From: Bog-159 sp963738345
GTDB lineage: Bacteria; Acidobacteriota; Terriglobia; Bryobacterales; Bryobacteraceae
Length of the DNA: 64,000 nt
Reading direction: 5' to 3'
Assembly (NCBI GenBank): GCA_963738345.1
Contig: CAVTWI010000002.1
Coordinates: 3,224,001-3,288,000 of the forward strand
The notes beneath the pieces are model-generated. The model was not told the DNA's origin. It did no database searches and was given only the letters and a program-made list of their open reading frames with translations. A program made the translations under genes and the position numbers. Each line of letters opens with the position of its first letter. Within the stretch, counting starts at the first letter, position 1. Of this stretch, positions 43,949-52,269 are shown piece by piece.

Positions 43949-44637
43949 TATGTCGGAAAATGGCTCAACCGGCTGAACCGGTATCGCCGTTCAAGCCGAA
44001 CAGCAAGTGCGATGAATACAACGCCGAAGATGATGCCAGCTATCGCAATGGGCCGAAATATTTCCTTATTCAAGTCCTTGCTCAGCAACCGGTCTTTTGT
44101 CGCGAACCATTCGCAGATGACGATTACGTCTCCTGAAGGCACGGGTTGCTGCGCTGTCCGCGAAATGTCGACCCGAAGTTCATCTCCAGGCGCGGCCCGG
44201 AAACGCAAGCTACTGCCGTTGCATCTCGCTTCATAGCCGTAGGGTGGAATGGAGTTTTCAGTTTGGATCGGCTTTCCGTTCCGGTAAACTTTGATTTCCA
44301 TCTTCAAATCTAGAAGACAGTAAGCAACCTGTCGACCCGGCGCGACTGCGGAAATAATGTACTCCGGCGTTCCCCATTGCCGCCGGATTCGCCGCCATTG
44401 AGCCGTGTCGGGAATCACAACCTTCATTGAGGTGGTCGCTGGTCTTCCGCCCGAATCCAACGGAACGGCTGCGAACGGCGTTAAGGCTGTCACCACTTCA
44501 GCGGAATTCAGGTCAAGGAGTGTATAAATGAGCAAGGCCGCGCCAGAAGCACAGACCAGGATTCCACAGACCGCAGCCGCAAGCCAAACGACGCGGCTTC
44601 CTGGTTTCCTGGGGATGCAGTTTGACTCGCCATCCAT
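43948..44637 (-). CDS. two-helix membrane protein of unknown function
   Basis: A 229-residue protein with transmembrane helices near 18-40 and 195-215. Between them is an extracytoplasmic domain of about 150 residues with two Cys (CLLDLKMEIKVY, YGYEARCNGSSLRF). No family recognised. It is co-oriented with and overlaps the Cys-motif gene, so the two probably act together. It is absent from the second copy of this duplicated region. Confidence 0.7.
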   Translation of the reverse strand: MDGESNCIPRKPGSRVVWLAAAVCGILVCASGAALLIYTLLDLNSAEVVTALTPFAAVPLDSGGRPATTSMKVVIPDTAQWRRIRRQWGTPEYIISAVAPGRQVAYCLLDLKMEIKVYRNGKPIQTENSIPPYGYEARCNGSSLRFRAAPGDELRVDISRTAQQPVPSGDVIVICEWFATKDRLLSKDLNKEIFRPIAIAGIIFGVVFIALAVRLERRYRFSRLSHFPT

Positions 44638-44683
44638 CTATTCAGCATAAATCAGACAGCGGCGTCCAAAATGCCGCAGCTAA

Positions 44684-44850
44684 CGGGAAAACCCTCAGTC
44701 CACCCGCACCGGCGCGCGCGGTATACTGCGCGAAGATGCTCTCCAAGACATTTTCCTTTGCTTCCGTTTTTCTGCTGGGCTTGGCGCAAGCCGCCGCCGG
44801 GCAGTCCGCATATGTGCGGGTGAGCCAGGTTGGTTACGAAGCAGGCAGCC
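44684..44850 (+). repeat. 167-bp perfect repeat copy A: promoter and 5' end of the GH9 gene
   Basis: Identical over 167 bases to 46657-46823. It contains the TATACT box, the ATG (44736) and the first 38 codons of the endoglucanase, after which the sequence jumps into a copy of the VOC gene end (44874). The resulting short frame is a gene fragment, not a functional gene. Confidence 0.95.
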
Positions 44851-44873
44851 GCTGTCTCGCACGTATCTGCGAT

Positions 44874-45145
44874 CGGCCATCGAAGCGGCGCGGCGAGGAT
44901 GACGATTAAACGTCGGTCAGAGGCGGGCAAAGAGCGCAGTTTCCCCATTAAAGATCGCTCGGGCTTTACCTCGATAATCCCCCCATAAAAGCGAACCGTA
45001 CAGGCGCCTCTGCCGAAACCGTTTCCAACGCTTGCCCTTCGGCTACCGCGCTCCTCACAATGGATGAGGCCGCATAGCTTGCCAGCATCGTTACTGAACA
45101 CGTCCGTCGTCATGCCGCGTGTGAGCACGGACAAACCAGAATTAA
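44874..45145 (-). pseudogene. fragments of the VOC gene end and of the Cys-motif gene
   Basis: From 44874 the sequence repeats 43255 onwards: the last 9 codons and stop of the VOC gene, then (minus strand) the 3' tail of the Cys-motif protein (IIEVKPERSLMGKLRSL). It differs by a 4-base deletion after 44936 and by scattered substitutions up to about 45020. Around 45040-45145 it resumes similarity to the region encoding HDLSVLTRRQA and CGRIHYDERG. About 300 internal bases are gone, so this copy is dead. Confidence 0.85.
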
Positions 45146-45191
45146 AGGTTTAGCGATGCGCGCCGATAGCTAGAGTGAGGCGACAGCGCGG

Positions 45192-46619
45192 ATGCGTACC
45201 ATCGCGACACGGATTTGGTTGGTAGTGGGGCTCTGCCTGGGAGTCGGCGGGATTGCCATCGCAGCACTAATCCACGGATTGGGTAGCACCAGCGATAGTT
45301 ACGAAGCCACACTTCACGACTTGCAACTGCGGACCCGGCAGCAGGACGCGGCACGAGTGATGCAGGTCACATTTAAGAAGGAAGTTCAAGAGTGGAAAGA
45401 CACTCTGCTACGGGGTGGGGACCCCAACGATTTGGCCAAGTATTCCGGCCAATTCCGCACGGCAGCAGCCAAAACCGCCGCTATGGCGGCCGATTTGGAG
45501 ACGGCGCTCACGGACCCCGAGGCGCGGCGTGTGGCGGGGGAATTTCAGACCGCACACCAAGCCATGGGCGTGAAATACGAATCAGCTTTGCGGGTTTTCG
45601 AACAGAGTAAAGGAGTCGATGCACACGGGGTAGACAAATTAGTGAAGGGCCAGGACCGGGCGCCCACGGATTTGATCGACAATCTGGTCAACATCCTGGT
45701 GAAACGCGCCAACGCCGTGGTGGCTTCTGAGAAGGAAGTGGTGGCGGCGAGAATTCGGACTGTAACGATGGCGGTCCTGATTGCATTCGGTATTATCGGA
45801 ATAATTGCGAGCTTTACGATCCAGCGAATTTCGCGATCGCTTCGCGGAGCAGTGGCGGAGTTAAACGAAACAGCCAGCCAATTGGAGGGTGCAGCGTCGC
45901 AAATCTCCACGTCCAGCCAGTCCCTGGCGGAGGGCGCTTCTGAGCAAGCCGCTTCGCTCGAAGAAACTTCAGCCTCGACCGAACAGATCAATTCCATGGC
46001 GCGCCGGAACAGCGAAAACACTCGCTTGGCGGCGGGCCTGGTATCGCAATCGCAGCAGAAGTTCGTAGCTACCAATCAGGAGCTCGATCAAATGGTGGAA
46101 GCTATGGGCGAGATCAAAACGCATAGCGACAAAATTTCGAAGATTATTAAGGTGATCGACGACATCGCCTTTCAGACTAATATTTTGGCGCTGAACGCGG
46201 CGGTGGAAGCCGCGCGCGCGGGCGAAGCGGGCTTAGGCTTCGCCGTAGTAGCCGACGAAGTCCGGAACCTGGCGCAACGGTGCGCCCAAGCAGCCCGGGA
46301 GACGGCGCCCTTAATCGAAGAGTCCATTACCAAATCAAACGGCGGAAAGTCCAAGTTAGATCTAGTAGCAGCGGCGATCCGTGCCATTACCGCTGAGGTG
46401 GGCAATGCGAAGACTTTGGTGGACGGCGTAAGCGTGGGCAGCGACGAGCAAACGCAAGCCATCGAACAGATTGGCAAAGCTCTTACGCAAATGGATCAGG
46501 TGACTCAGACCACCGCAGCTAACGCCGAAGAAGGCGCAGCGTCGGCGGCCGAGCTGCATGGGCAGTCCGAAGCGCTCAAGAATGTTGTGGAACACCTGGC
46601 AGCCATGGTGGGCGCCTAA
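45192..46619 (+). CDS. methyl-accepting chemotaxis protein
   Basis: A 475-residue receptor. It has an N-terminal transmembrane helix (about 6-28), a helical periplasmic ligand domain (about 30-188), and a second transmembrane helix (about 190-212). The long signalling hairpin contains the conserved tip IDDIAFQTNILALNAAVEAARAGEAG followed by FAVVADEVRNLAQR. No obvious HAMP motif is seen after the second helix. The C-terminus lacks a tethering pentapeptide. It relays a stimulus to CheA/CheW; no other che gene is in the window. It sits inside the duplicated region, directly upstream of the GH9 gene. Confidence 0.9.
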   Translation: MRTIATRIWLVVGLCLGVGGIAIAALIHGLGSTSDSYEATLHDLQLRTRQQDAARVMQVTFKKEVQEWKDTLLRGGDPNDLAKYSGQFRTAAAKTAAMAADLETALTDPEARRVAGEFQTAHQAMGVKYESALRVFEQSKGVDAHGVDKLVKGQDRAPTDLIDNLVNILVKRANAVVASEKEVVAARIRTVTMAVLIAFGIIGIIASFTIQRISRSLRGAVAELNETASQLEGAASQISTSSQSLAEGASEQAASLEETSASTEQINSMARRNSENTRLAAGLVSQSQQKFVATNQELDQMVEAMGEIKTHSDKISKIIKVIDDIAFQTNILALNAAVEAARAGEAGLGFAVVADEVRNLAQRCAQAARETAPLIEESITKSNGGKSKLDLVAAAIRAITAEVGNAKTLVDGVSVGSDEQTQAIEQIGKALTQMDQVTQTTAANAEEGAASAAELHGQSEALKNVVEHLAAMVGA

Positions 46620-46656
46620 GATCCCGCCGGATCGGCTACGGGAAGATCCTCAGTCG

Positions 46657-46823
46657 CGGGAAAACCCTCAGTCCACCCGCACCGGCGCGCGCGGTATACT
46701 GCGCGAAGATGCTCTCCAAGACATTTTCCTTTGCTTCCGTTTTTCTGCTGGGCTTGGCGCAAGCCGCCGCCGGGCAGTCCGCATATGTGCGGGTGAGCCA
46801 GGTTGGTTACGAAGCAGGCAGCC
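46657..46823 (+). repeat. 167-bp perfect repeat copy B (intact GH9 gene end)
   Basis: Identical to 44684-44850. This copy leads into the full GH9 reading frame. It starts 38 bases after the chemotaxis-receptor stop and contains TATACT (46695-46700), 8 bases before the ATG at 46709. Confidence 0.95.
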
Positions 46824-48793
46824 CGCCGTTTCGCGCTTATCTGATGTCCTCGGCCGCGGAGACGGGCGCCACCTTCAAGGTATTGAATTCGGCCGGACAG
46901 ACTGTGTTTTCGGGTCCAATCGGCGCCTTCTTGGGGTTGTGGAGCAATAGTCCGTCACTGGCGTACGCGGTGCATGCGCTCGATTTCACCGTCCCGACCG
47001 GGGACGGCTATACCATCTCGGTGACAGGACCGGCCGCGGCGGTATCGCCGGCATTTCCCGTGGCGGATCCGGCTACCCTCTACTCCGGCCTGTTGCTGAA
47101 TACCAAGTTCTTCTACGAAACCGAACGGGACGGCCCAAACTATATCCCAAACGCGCTGCGCAACGCCCCGGGACACCTGAACGACGCCACGGCCAGTGTT
47201 TATCAGACACCGCCCTTGGATAGCGACGACTTCATTGCAACCTCGGGAACCGCGCTGACGCCAACCGGCGCAGTGGTAGACGCGACCGGCGGCTGGTGGG
47301 ACGCGGGCGATTACATGAAGTACGTCGAAACCATGAGCTATACGGTGGCGCTGCAGGAAATCGGCGTCCGCGATTTCCCCAACCAGATGGGCGCTTATGC
47401 CCCGCTGAACCCACCCGCGCCCCCTAACGCGATCTCGTACGCCGGCAACGCGACCGGCGCGCCGGCGGCGGCGAACTTCGAACCGGAAGCGCGCTTCGGC
47501 ATCGAATTCTTGATGAAGATGTGGGACGACAGCAGCAAGACGCTCTACTATCAGGTGGGCAACAGCCAGAGCTGGGTAAACTTTCCCAACCTGCTGAGCG
47601 ATTACGATATCTGGCGGCTTCCGCAGGCTGACGATAACTGGCCGGGCTGCTCTAGTTCGGCACAGTACATCTGCAACCGGCCGGTGTTTATCGCCGCTCC
47701 CGCGGGATCGCCGATCAGCCCGAACCTCGCGGGCCGCCTCGCGGCATCGTTTGCCACTTGCTATCAACTGGAACGTACGTCCCATCCCGGTTTTGCCAAC
47801 CAGTGTCTGAAAGACGCGGAAGACATCTTCGCGCTGGCGGACACCTCGCTCCCGGATCCGGCTGGCGCGGTATACGGTGGCTCGTGCACGTCCGGATGCC
47901 TGCTGACGATCATTCCGTTTGACGGCTATCCGGAAACTGTTTGGGACGATGACATGGAGTTAGGTGCGACGGAGATTTACTTTGCGCTGGCATCGGCAGG
48001 CGGAAAATTGCCGCCAGGAATGCCGGTGACCGATCCCATGACTTACCTGTCACAAGCCGCGCAATTCGCTAGTAACTACATTGCCAAGATCTATACGCCG
48101 GGCTACGCCGACACACTGAATCTTTACGACGTCAGCGGATTGGCGCACTTCGAACTGTTCCGCGCCTTGCAGATGGCCGGGAATCCAGCGGGGCTCGCGG
48201 TGAACCAACAGGGCATCCGCGCCCAATTGTTGAAGCAGGTGACGGATGTGGTGAATCGCGCAGGGAACGATGCCTGGGGATTTGGCGATTCGTGGAATGG
48301 CGACACTACGTCGCACGGCGCCGGCATCTCGGTGATGGCTCGCGAAGCCTACTACCTAACCGGCAATGCCCTCTTCGACACTTACTCACGCCGGTGGCTG
48401 GCGAATATCATGGGCGCTAATCCGTGGGGATCGTCGTTCATTGTGGGCGACGGTTCGACCACGTTTCCGAACTGCATCCAGCATCAGGTTGCCAATCTGG
48501 TGGGCGCGCTCGATGGCACGTCGGGCGGAGTGCCGGTGCTGTGGGGCGCGGCTACGGAAGGGCCCTCGTATGCCGGCACGGCGGGCACGCTGGACGGAAT
48601 GATCCTCTGCCCCGCCGATGGCCTGAATCCGTTCCAGATATTCAATGGTAACGACGGTGCCTATAATTCTTCGCAGAAGGCGGTGTATCGGGACAATGTG
48701 CAATCCTACACCACCACCGAACCAGCCATCGATTTGACGTCGACTTCCTTCTTGATGTGGTCGTGGCGCATGACCAGCCATCCGGCGCAGTAG
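46709..48793 (+). CDS. secreted GH9 endoglucanase
   Basis: A 694-residue exported protein: signal peptide (1-23), an N-terminal Ig-like CelD domain (about 25-115, VRVSQVGYEAG), and a GH9 (alpha/alpha)6 catalytic domain. The catalytic base Asp lies in WWDAGDYMKY (Asp198/Asp201), the second signature in MGANPWGSSF, and the acid Glu (about 671) in TTEPAIDLTS. GH9 enzymes hydrolyse beta-1,4-glucan (cellulose, mixed-linkage glucan) with inversion. No carbohydrate-binding module is attached. The first 115 coding bases are repeated upstream at 44736-44850. Confidence 0.9.
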   Translation: MLSKTFSFASVFLLGLAQAAAGQSAYVRVSQVGYEAGSPPFRAYLMSSAAETGATFKVLNSAGQTVFSGPIGAFLGLWSNSPSLAYAVHALDFTVPTGDGYTISVTGPAAAVSPAFPVADPATLYSGLLLNTKFFYETERDGPNYIPNALRNAPGHLNDATASVYQTPPLDSDDFIATSGTALTPTGAVVDATGGWWDAGDYMKYVETMSYTVALQEIGVRDFPNQMGAYAPLNPPAPPNAISYAGNATGAPAAANFEPEARFGIEFLMKMWDDSSKTLYYQVGNSQSWVNFPNLLSDYDIWRLPQADDNWPGCSSSAQYICNRPVFIAAPAGSPISPNLAGRLAASFATCYQLERTSHPGFANQCLKDAEDIFALADTSLPDPAGAVYGGSCTSGCLLTIIPFDGYPETVWDDDMELGATEIYFALASAGGKLPPGMPVTDPMTYLSQAAQFASNYIAKIYTPGYADTLNLYDVSGLAHFELFRALQMAGNPAGLAVNQQGIRAQLLKQVTDVVNRAGNDAWGFGDSWNGDTTSHGAGISVMAREAYYLTGNALFDTYSRRWLANIMGANPWGSSFIVGDGSTTFPNCIQHQVANLVGALDGTSGGVPVLWGAATEGPSYAGTAGTLDGMILCPADGLNPFQIFNGNDGAYNSSQKAVYRDNVQSYTTTEPAIDLTSTSFLMWSWRMTSHPAQ

Positions 48794-48808
48794 CACAGCG
48801 GCGATCCG

Positions 48809-49765
48809 CTAGGACTGGCGGATGCCGCTCCACTCGGGCAGAAGGTCGAAGCGCGTCTTCACGCTCTCGACGGTTTCTCCGATTTGCCGCACGGAACGCA
48901 GCAGATCTTCGACATTGCCAGCGGCCAGTTTCAGGTACTCGATGCGGTGTGGATCGATGCCCATAATGCGGCAGCACGTGGCATCCACCGCGGCCAGATT
49001 GGCGCCCGCCACCACCACTCCCGCCGGTTTCGGCGTGCCTTGAATCGGGCCATTGCCTTCCATACCGACGATTCCATCGACGATGGCAAAATGGCGGGGC
49101 AATGCGCGATAAAGATCTGCGACGCATTCGGGGATTCCCGCCCAGTGGAGGATGTTCTTCGGCCATCCGTAGATACCGCCCGAAACCGTTCCAAACAGGT
49201 TTTTCATGCTGAGCGTGGCGCCCACCCAATGGTGCGTTTTCATCTTAGGCAGGGAAATCAGCAGGTCGCAGGAGACGGCAGACTGCGCCAGATAAACGGA
49301 CTTTAGGCGGGAGTGGGGATGCGCAAGATGGACTTCCGCTACCCGGTCCAGATTCAGGTCGGTGAAGATGTCTTCGAATCCGGGGATGGTGTCGAAGTAG
49401 CCGGCCGCTTCGGCCATATCGAGAGTATTGCGGCGATGGCCGGGGCCTTCGCCGATCAGGACGTCGGCGCCTAATTCACGAAAAGCTTCAAGGGCCGCAT
49501 GCACCAAGACGGGATTCGTATTGATGGGGCTGCCGGGCTCGAACTCGACCAGATTGGGTTTTAACAGGACTCGTTTGCCGCGCACGTTCAGGCGATGCCC
49601 TGCGAGGGTGCGGCGCAGTTCGCCGTACACCGCCTGGCCGTAATCCGGTTGCCGTAGGACGGAGACCCGGTTTTCGCTGCGTCCTTCCGGCCGAGCACCG
49701 CAGCCAGCGAGAGCCAGGCCAGCGGCTGGCGCAACCAGGAATTCGCGTCGAGTCAAGAAGGCCAT
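48809..49765 (-). CDS. DUF362 protein with Tat/lipoprotein-like signal
   Basis: A 318-residue protein. The N-terminus combines a Tat-like TRREF motif with a hydrophobic stretch ending LALAGCG, so it could be a lipoprotein. DUF362 features follow: VLLKPNLVEF, the IGEGPGHRRNT and LPKMKTHHWVGATLSMKNLFG segments, and AVDATCCRIMGIDPHRIEYLK. DUF362 proteins often carry ferredoxin domains; none is present here. Function unknown. It overlaps the upstream prenyltransferase-repeat gene by 13 bases. Confidence 0.85.
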   Translation of the reverse strand: MAFLTRREFLVAPAAGLALAGCGARPEGRSENRVSVLRQPDYGQAVYGELRRTLAGHRLNVRGKRVLLKPNLVEFEPGSPINTNPVLVHAALEAFRELGADVLIGEGPGHRRNTLDMAEAAGYFDTIPGFEDIFTDLNLDRVAEVHLAHPHSRLKSVYLAQSAVSCDLLISLPKMKTHHWVGATLSMKNLFGTVSGGIYGWPKNILHWAGIPECVADLYRALPRHFAIVDGIVGMEGNGPIQGTPKPAGVVVAGANLAAVDATCCRIMGIDPHRIEYLKLAAGNVEDLLRSVRQIGETVESVKTRFDLLPEWSGIRQS

Positions 49766-50631
49766 TTGGACGGCTCCAGGAAGGGGTTTCGACCCTTAAC
49801 CGCGTTTGCCGCCAGCAGCGCCAGGGCAGCGTTCTGAACGGTTCGGGGGCGGCGGGTTGGTGGTGGACAGTCGGGTGGAAGGCACTGATGGGCGAGCAAG
49901 CCGAGGCGCAGCCAGCTTTCGGCTTCCGATGCCCGGCATCCGTTCAATTGCAGCCGGGCGTATTGGCAGGCATTGCGGATGAGGGGCGTGTCTTTGCCGG
50001 CCAGAGCCAGTAGGGCTACGCCAGTGGTTTCGGGGTAAGAGCGGGCATCGTAATCCAGAGCTTTTGCGGCACCATGGTTCCAGCCGCCATCGCTACAAGC
50101 GTGGGTTAACAGATAGGACGTACCCATTTCGAGGCGGGCACGGATGGCGGTTGATTCGGAAGATCGTGGGACGTTGCGTAGCGCGAGCATGGACAAAGCA
50201 GTAGGGGTGACCCAAGCGCTGGTGCCCGGAAACCAGGGCCAGCCGGGATCGGTTTGTCGATCGCCAGTTACCAAGTGCTGCAAGCGGACCAAGGCGCTGG
50301 TCTCTTCGCCGGACTGCCGCAGAATCCAGTCAACGCCGCGGCGATAGGCAGCGTCGCCCAGAGCACCCGGCCCCAGTAATACAGCGACCGCTGTGACCCA
50401 GGTACTCCGCGGCACTTCCGGTTGTGACGGCCAACCACCGTCGGGGCGTTGGGCGGCACGCAACCAGCGCAGGCCTGTCTGGACCGGTTTGGCAGCCGAT
50501 CCTTCCGCTAAAAGAGCGATTAGCGCGTAGGCCGTAGGCTCAGTCCAGCATGGGCCGCCCCGGTGGTAGGGCCAGCCACCCTCCGGGTTTTGCGATTCGA
50601 GCAGGGAATCCATGGGCATCGCGCCGCTCAC
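49753..50631 (-). CDS. prenyltransferase/squalene-oxidase-repeat protein
   Basis: A 292-residue helical-barrel protein with QxxDGGW-type repeats (QNPEGGWPY, QRPDGGWPS, CSDGGWNHG), the signature of squalene-hopene cyclase-like and prenyltransferase-beta folds. It lacks a DxDD cyclase motif and is half the length of a cyclase, so it is a repeat-only homologue. No signal is evident; the start could be either of two early Mets (Met1, Met5 or Met7). It sits between the Flp pilin and DUF362 genes in one minus-strand group. Role unknown. Confidence 0.75.
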   Translation of the reverse strand: MSGAMPMDSLLESQNPEGGWPYHRGGPCWTEPTAYALIALLAEGSAAKPVQTGLRWLRAAQRPDGGWPSQPEVPRSTWVTAVAVLLGPGALGDAAYRRGVDWILRQSGEETSALVRLQHLVTGDRQTDPGWPWFPGTSAWVTPTALSMLALRNVPRSSESTAIRARLEMGTSYLLTHACSDGGWNHGAAKALDYDARSYPETTGVALLALAGKDTPLIRNACQYARLQLNGCRASEAESWLRLGLLAHQCLPPDCPPPTRRPRTVQNAALALLAANAVKGRNPFLEPSKWPS

Positions 50632-50702
50632 GCGGGTACTGCCGGCGATAAACGGCGCTTCGCCTTTTTCCCCAAACGCCCCTTCTTGGAAAACGCCAAC
50701 AC

Positions 50703-50879
50703 CTAGCTCGCCGCGGAACTCAATTGCGAGTTGGTCTTCGACCAGATCTGGTTAATGCTGGTTCCGGCGGATGAAAATAGTGCAGCCGACGCCAAGGCCA
50801 CAAAGGCCAGCATCAGTGTATATTCGATAAGATCCTGACCTTGCTCGTCGGACCATAAATTCATAAAAAACGATTTCAT
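50703..50879 (-). CDS. Flp-type class IVb pilin (58 aa)
   Basis: A 58-codon gene too small for most gene finders. The sequence has a charged leader (MKSFFMNLWSDEQG), then QDLIEYTLMLAFVALASAALF, the class IVb pilin processing site (after Gly) and hydrophobic assembly helix with the Glu-Tyr pair, and a short hydrophilic tail. A GGAG ribosome-binding site lies 8-9 bases upstream. Flp pilins are cleaved by TadV-type peptidase and assembled by the Tad machinery in adhesion pili. No tad gene is in the window, so it is an orphan pilin or served in trans. Confidence 0.85.
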   Translation of the reverse strand: MKSFFMNLWSDEQGQDLIEYTLMLAFVALASAALFSSAGTSINQIWSKTNSQLSSAAS

Positions 50880-51111
50880 TGCAGTTGGCTCCTTTGCCTT
50901 CTCTTAGAATCCGGGATGGCCCACTCGGCACACCACCGATCACTTCCTGATATGCACGGGCACGGCCACGCCAAATCAGCAATAAGCGACTTCTTTTCAA
51001 TGGATTAGAAGGATCACGTGCAACCCGACTGTAAGGAAATGAGAAGAGTGTTTCAAACCTATGCAGTGCGGAGGGGTGGATTGAAGCCAGCCCACACTAT
51101 ACTGAACTTAA

Positions 51112-52269
51112 GTGCCGCGACAAATTCTGATATCGGCCGGTGAAGCGTCGGGAGATCTCTATGCCGCTCTATTAGCCGCCGAACTTCGCCGCGTGTTGCC
51201 CGACGCGGAATTCTTTGGCTGCACCGGCCCGCGCATGCGTGCCGAAGGCGTCGAAACCATCGTAGATTCCGCAAGCCTGGCGGTGGTCGGGCTGGTCGAA
51301 GTGGTATCCCACATCCCCCGAATTTACGGTGAGTATCGCAAACTGCAAGCGGAGGCACGACGGCGAAAGCCCGATCTCGCCATCCTGACGGACGCGCCAG
51401 ACTTCCACTTGCGCTTGGCGCGCAAGCTTCACGCCCAGGGAATCCCCGTATTTTACCTGGTGGCCCCGCAAGTCTGGGCGTGGCGCAAGGGCCGCTTGCC
51501 GGGCATGCGCCGCAGTATCCGCCACCTATTCTGTATCTTTCCGTTCGAGGAGGAATTTTTCCGCAATCACGGCATGCCGGCGACCTACATCGGCCATCCC
51601 CTGGCGGAACTGGTAAAGCCCCGGCTGACGCGCGCGGAATTTTTTCGGAAACACAGACTTCCCGCGGGCCGTCCATTAGTTTCGGTGTTGCCTGGAAGCC
51701 GGCGGGGGGAATCCGCCCGGCATTTGCCGCCTCTGCTGGATGCCGTGGGTCGTCTTTACCGCGAGCAAGCGGCCACCTTCATACTTCCGGCGTCGGCGAC
51801 GACCGGGGTGGATTTTTTCCGGGAACGGATCGCTGGGGCTCCCATACAAGTGATTGACGGGGAAAGTTGGGACGCCATGGCGCATTCCGATCTGGCGCTG
51901 GCTGCCAGCGGCACGGTAACGGTGGAAGCGGCTTTGCTCGGCACCCCGATGGTCACGTTTTATAAAGTGACTGGGGCAAGCTGGCTAATGGGCCGATTGT
52001 TGGTACGAGTACCTTTTTATTCGATGGTAAACCTGATCGCGGGCCGCGCAGTAGTGCCCGAATTAATGCAATCGAATTTTACCGGCGAAAAGCTGGCCGC
52101 CGAAGCGCACCGCCTGCTGCATGACGAAGCAGCGCGTGCGCAAATGCGCGCCGGCCTGGCCGAAGTTGCCGCTCGCCTGCACCCCCAAACGGGTCCCATG
52201 GCGCGCGCCTCCGCAGTAATCGAAAACCTCATGGACCGCACGGAAGGACAACCCGCACATGTTTCTTAG
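51112..52269 (+). CDS. lpxB: lipid-A-disaccharide synthase
   Basis: GTG start; 385 residues, the usual length. GT19 motifs: ISAGEASGDLYAALL, FGCTGPRM, DAPDFHLRLA, VFYLVAPQVWAWRKGR, FPFEEEFF, YIGHPLAEL, VLPGSRRGE and AASGTVTVEAALLGTPMV. LpxB joins UDP-diacyl-glucosamine and lipid X to the lipid A disaccharide at the inner membrane. It confirms that this organism makes lipid A. TATACT lies 8 bases before the start. It overlaps the M1-like gene by 11 bases. Confidence 0.93.
   Translation: MPRQILISAGEASGDLYAALLAAELRRVLPDAEFFGCTGPRMRAEGVETIVDSASLAVVGLVEVVSHIPRIYGEYRKLQAEARRRKPDLAILTDAPDFHLRLARKLHAQGIPVFYLVAPQVWAWRKGRLPGMRRSIRHLFCIFPFEEEFFRNHGMPATYIGHPLAELVKPRLTRAEFFRKHRLPAGRPLVSVLPGSRRGESARHLPPLLDAVGRLYREQAATFILPASATTGVDFFRERIAGAPIQVIDGESWDAMAHSDLALAASGTVTVEAALLGTPMVTFYKVTGASWLMGRLLVRVPFYSMVNLIAGRAVVPELMQSNFTGEKLAAEAHRLLHDEAARAQMRAGLAEVAARLHPQTGPMARASAVIENLMDRTEGQPAHVS

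Noticed and set aside
44622..44909. Plus-strand 95-codon frame across the duplicated region
   Set aside because: It is a chimera of the GH9 5' fragment and the VOC 3' fragment, so not a gene of its own.
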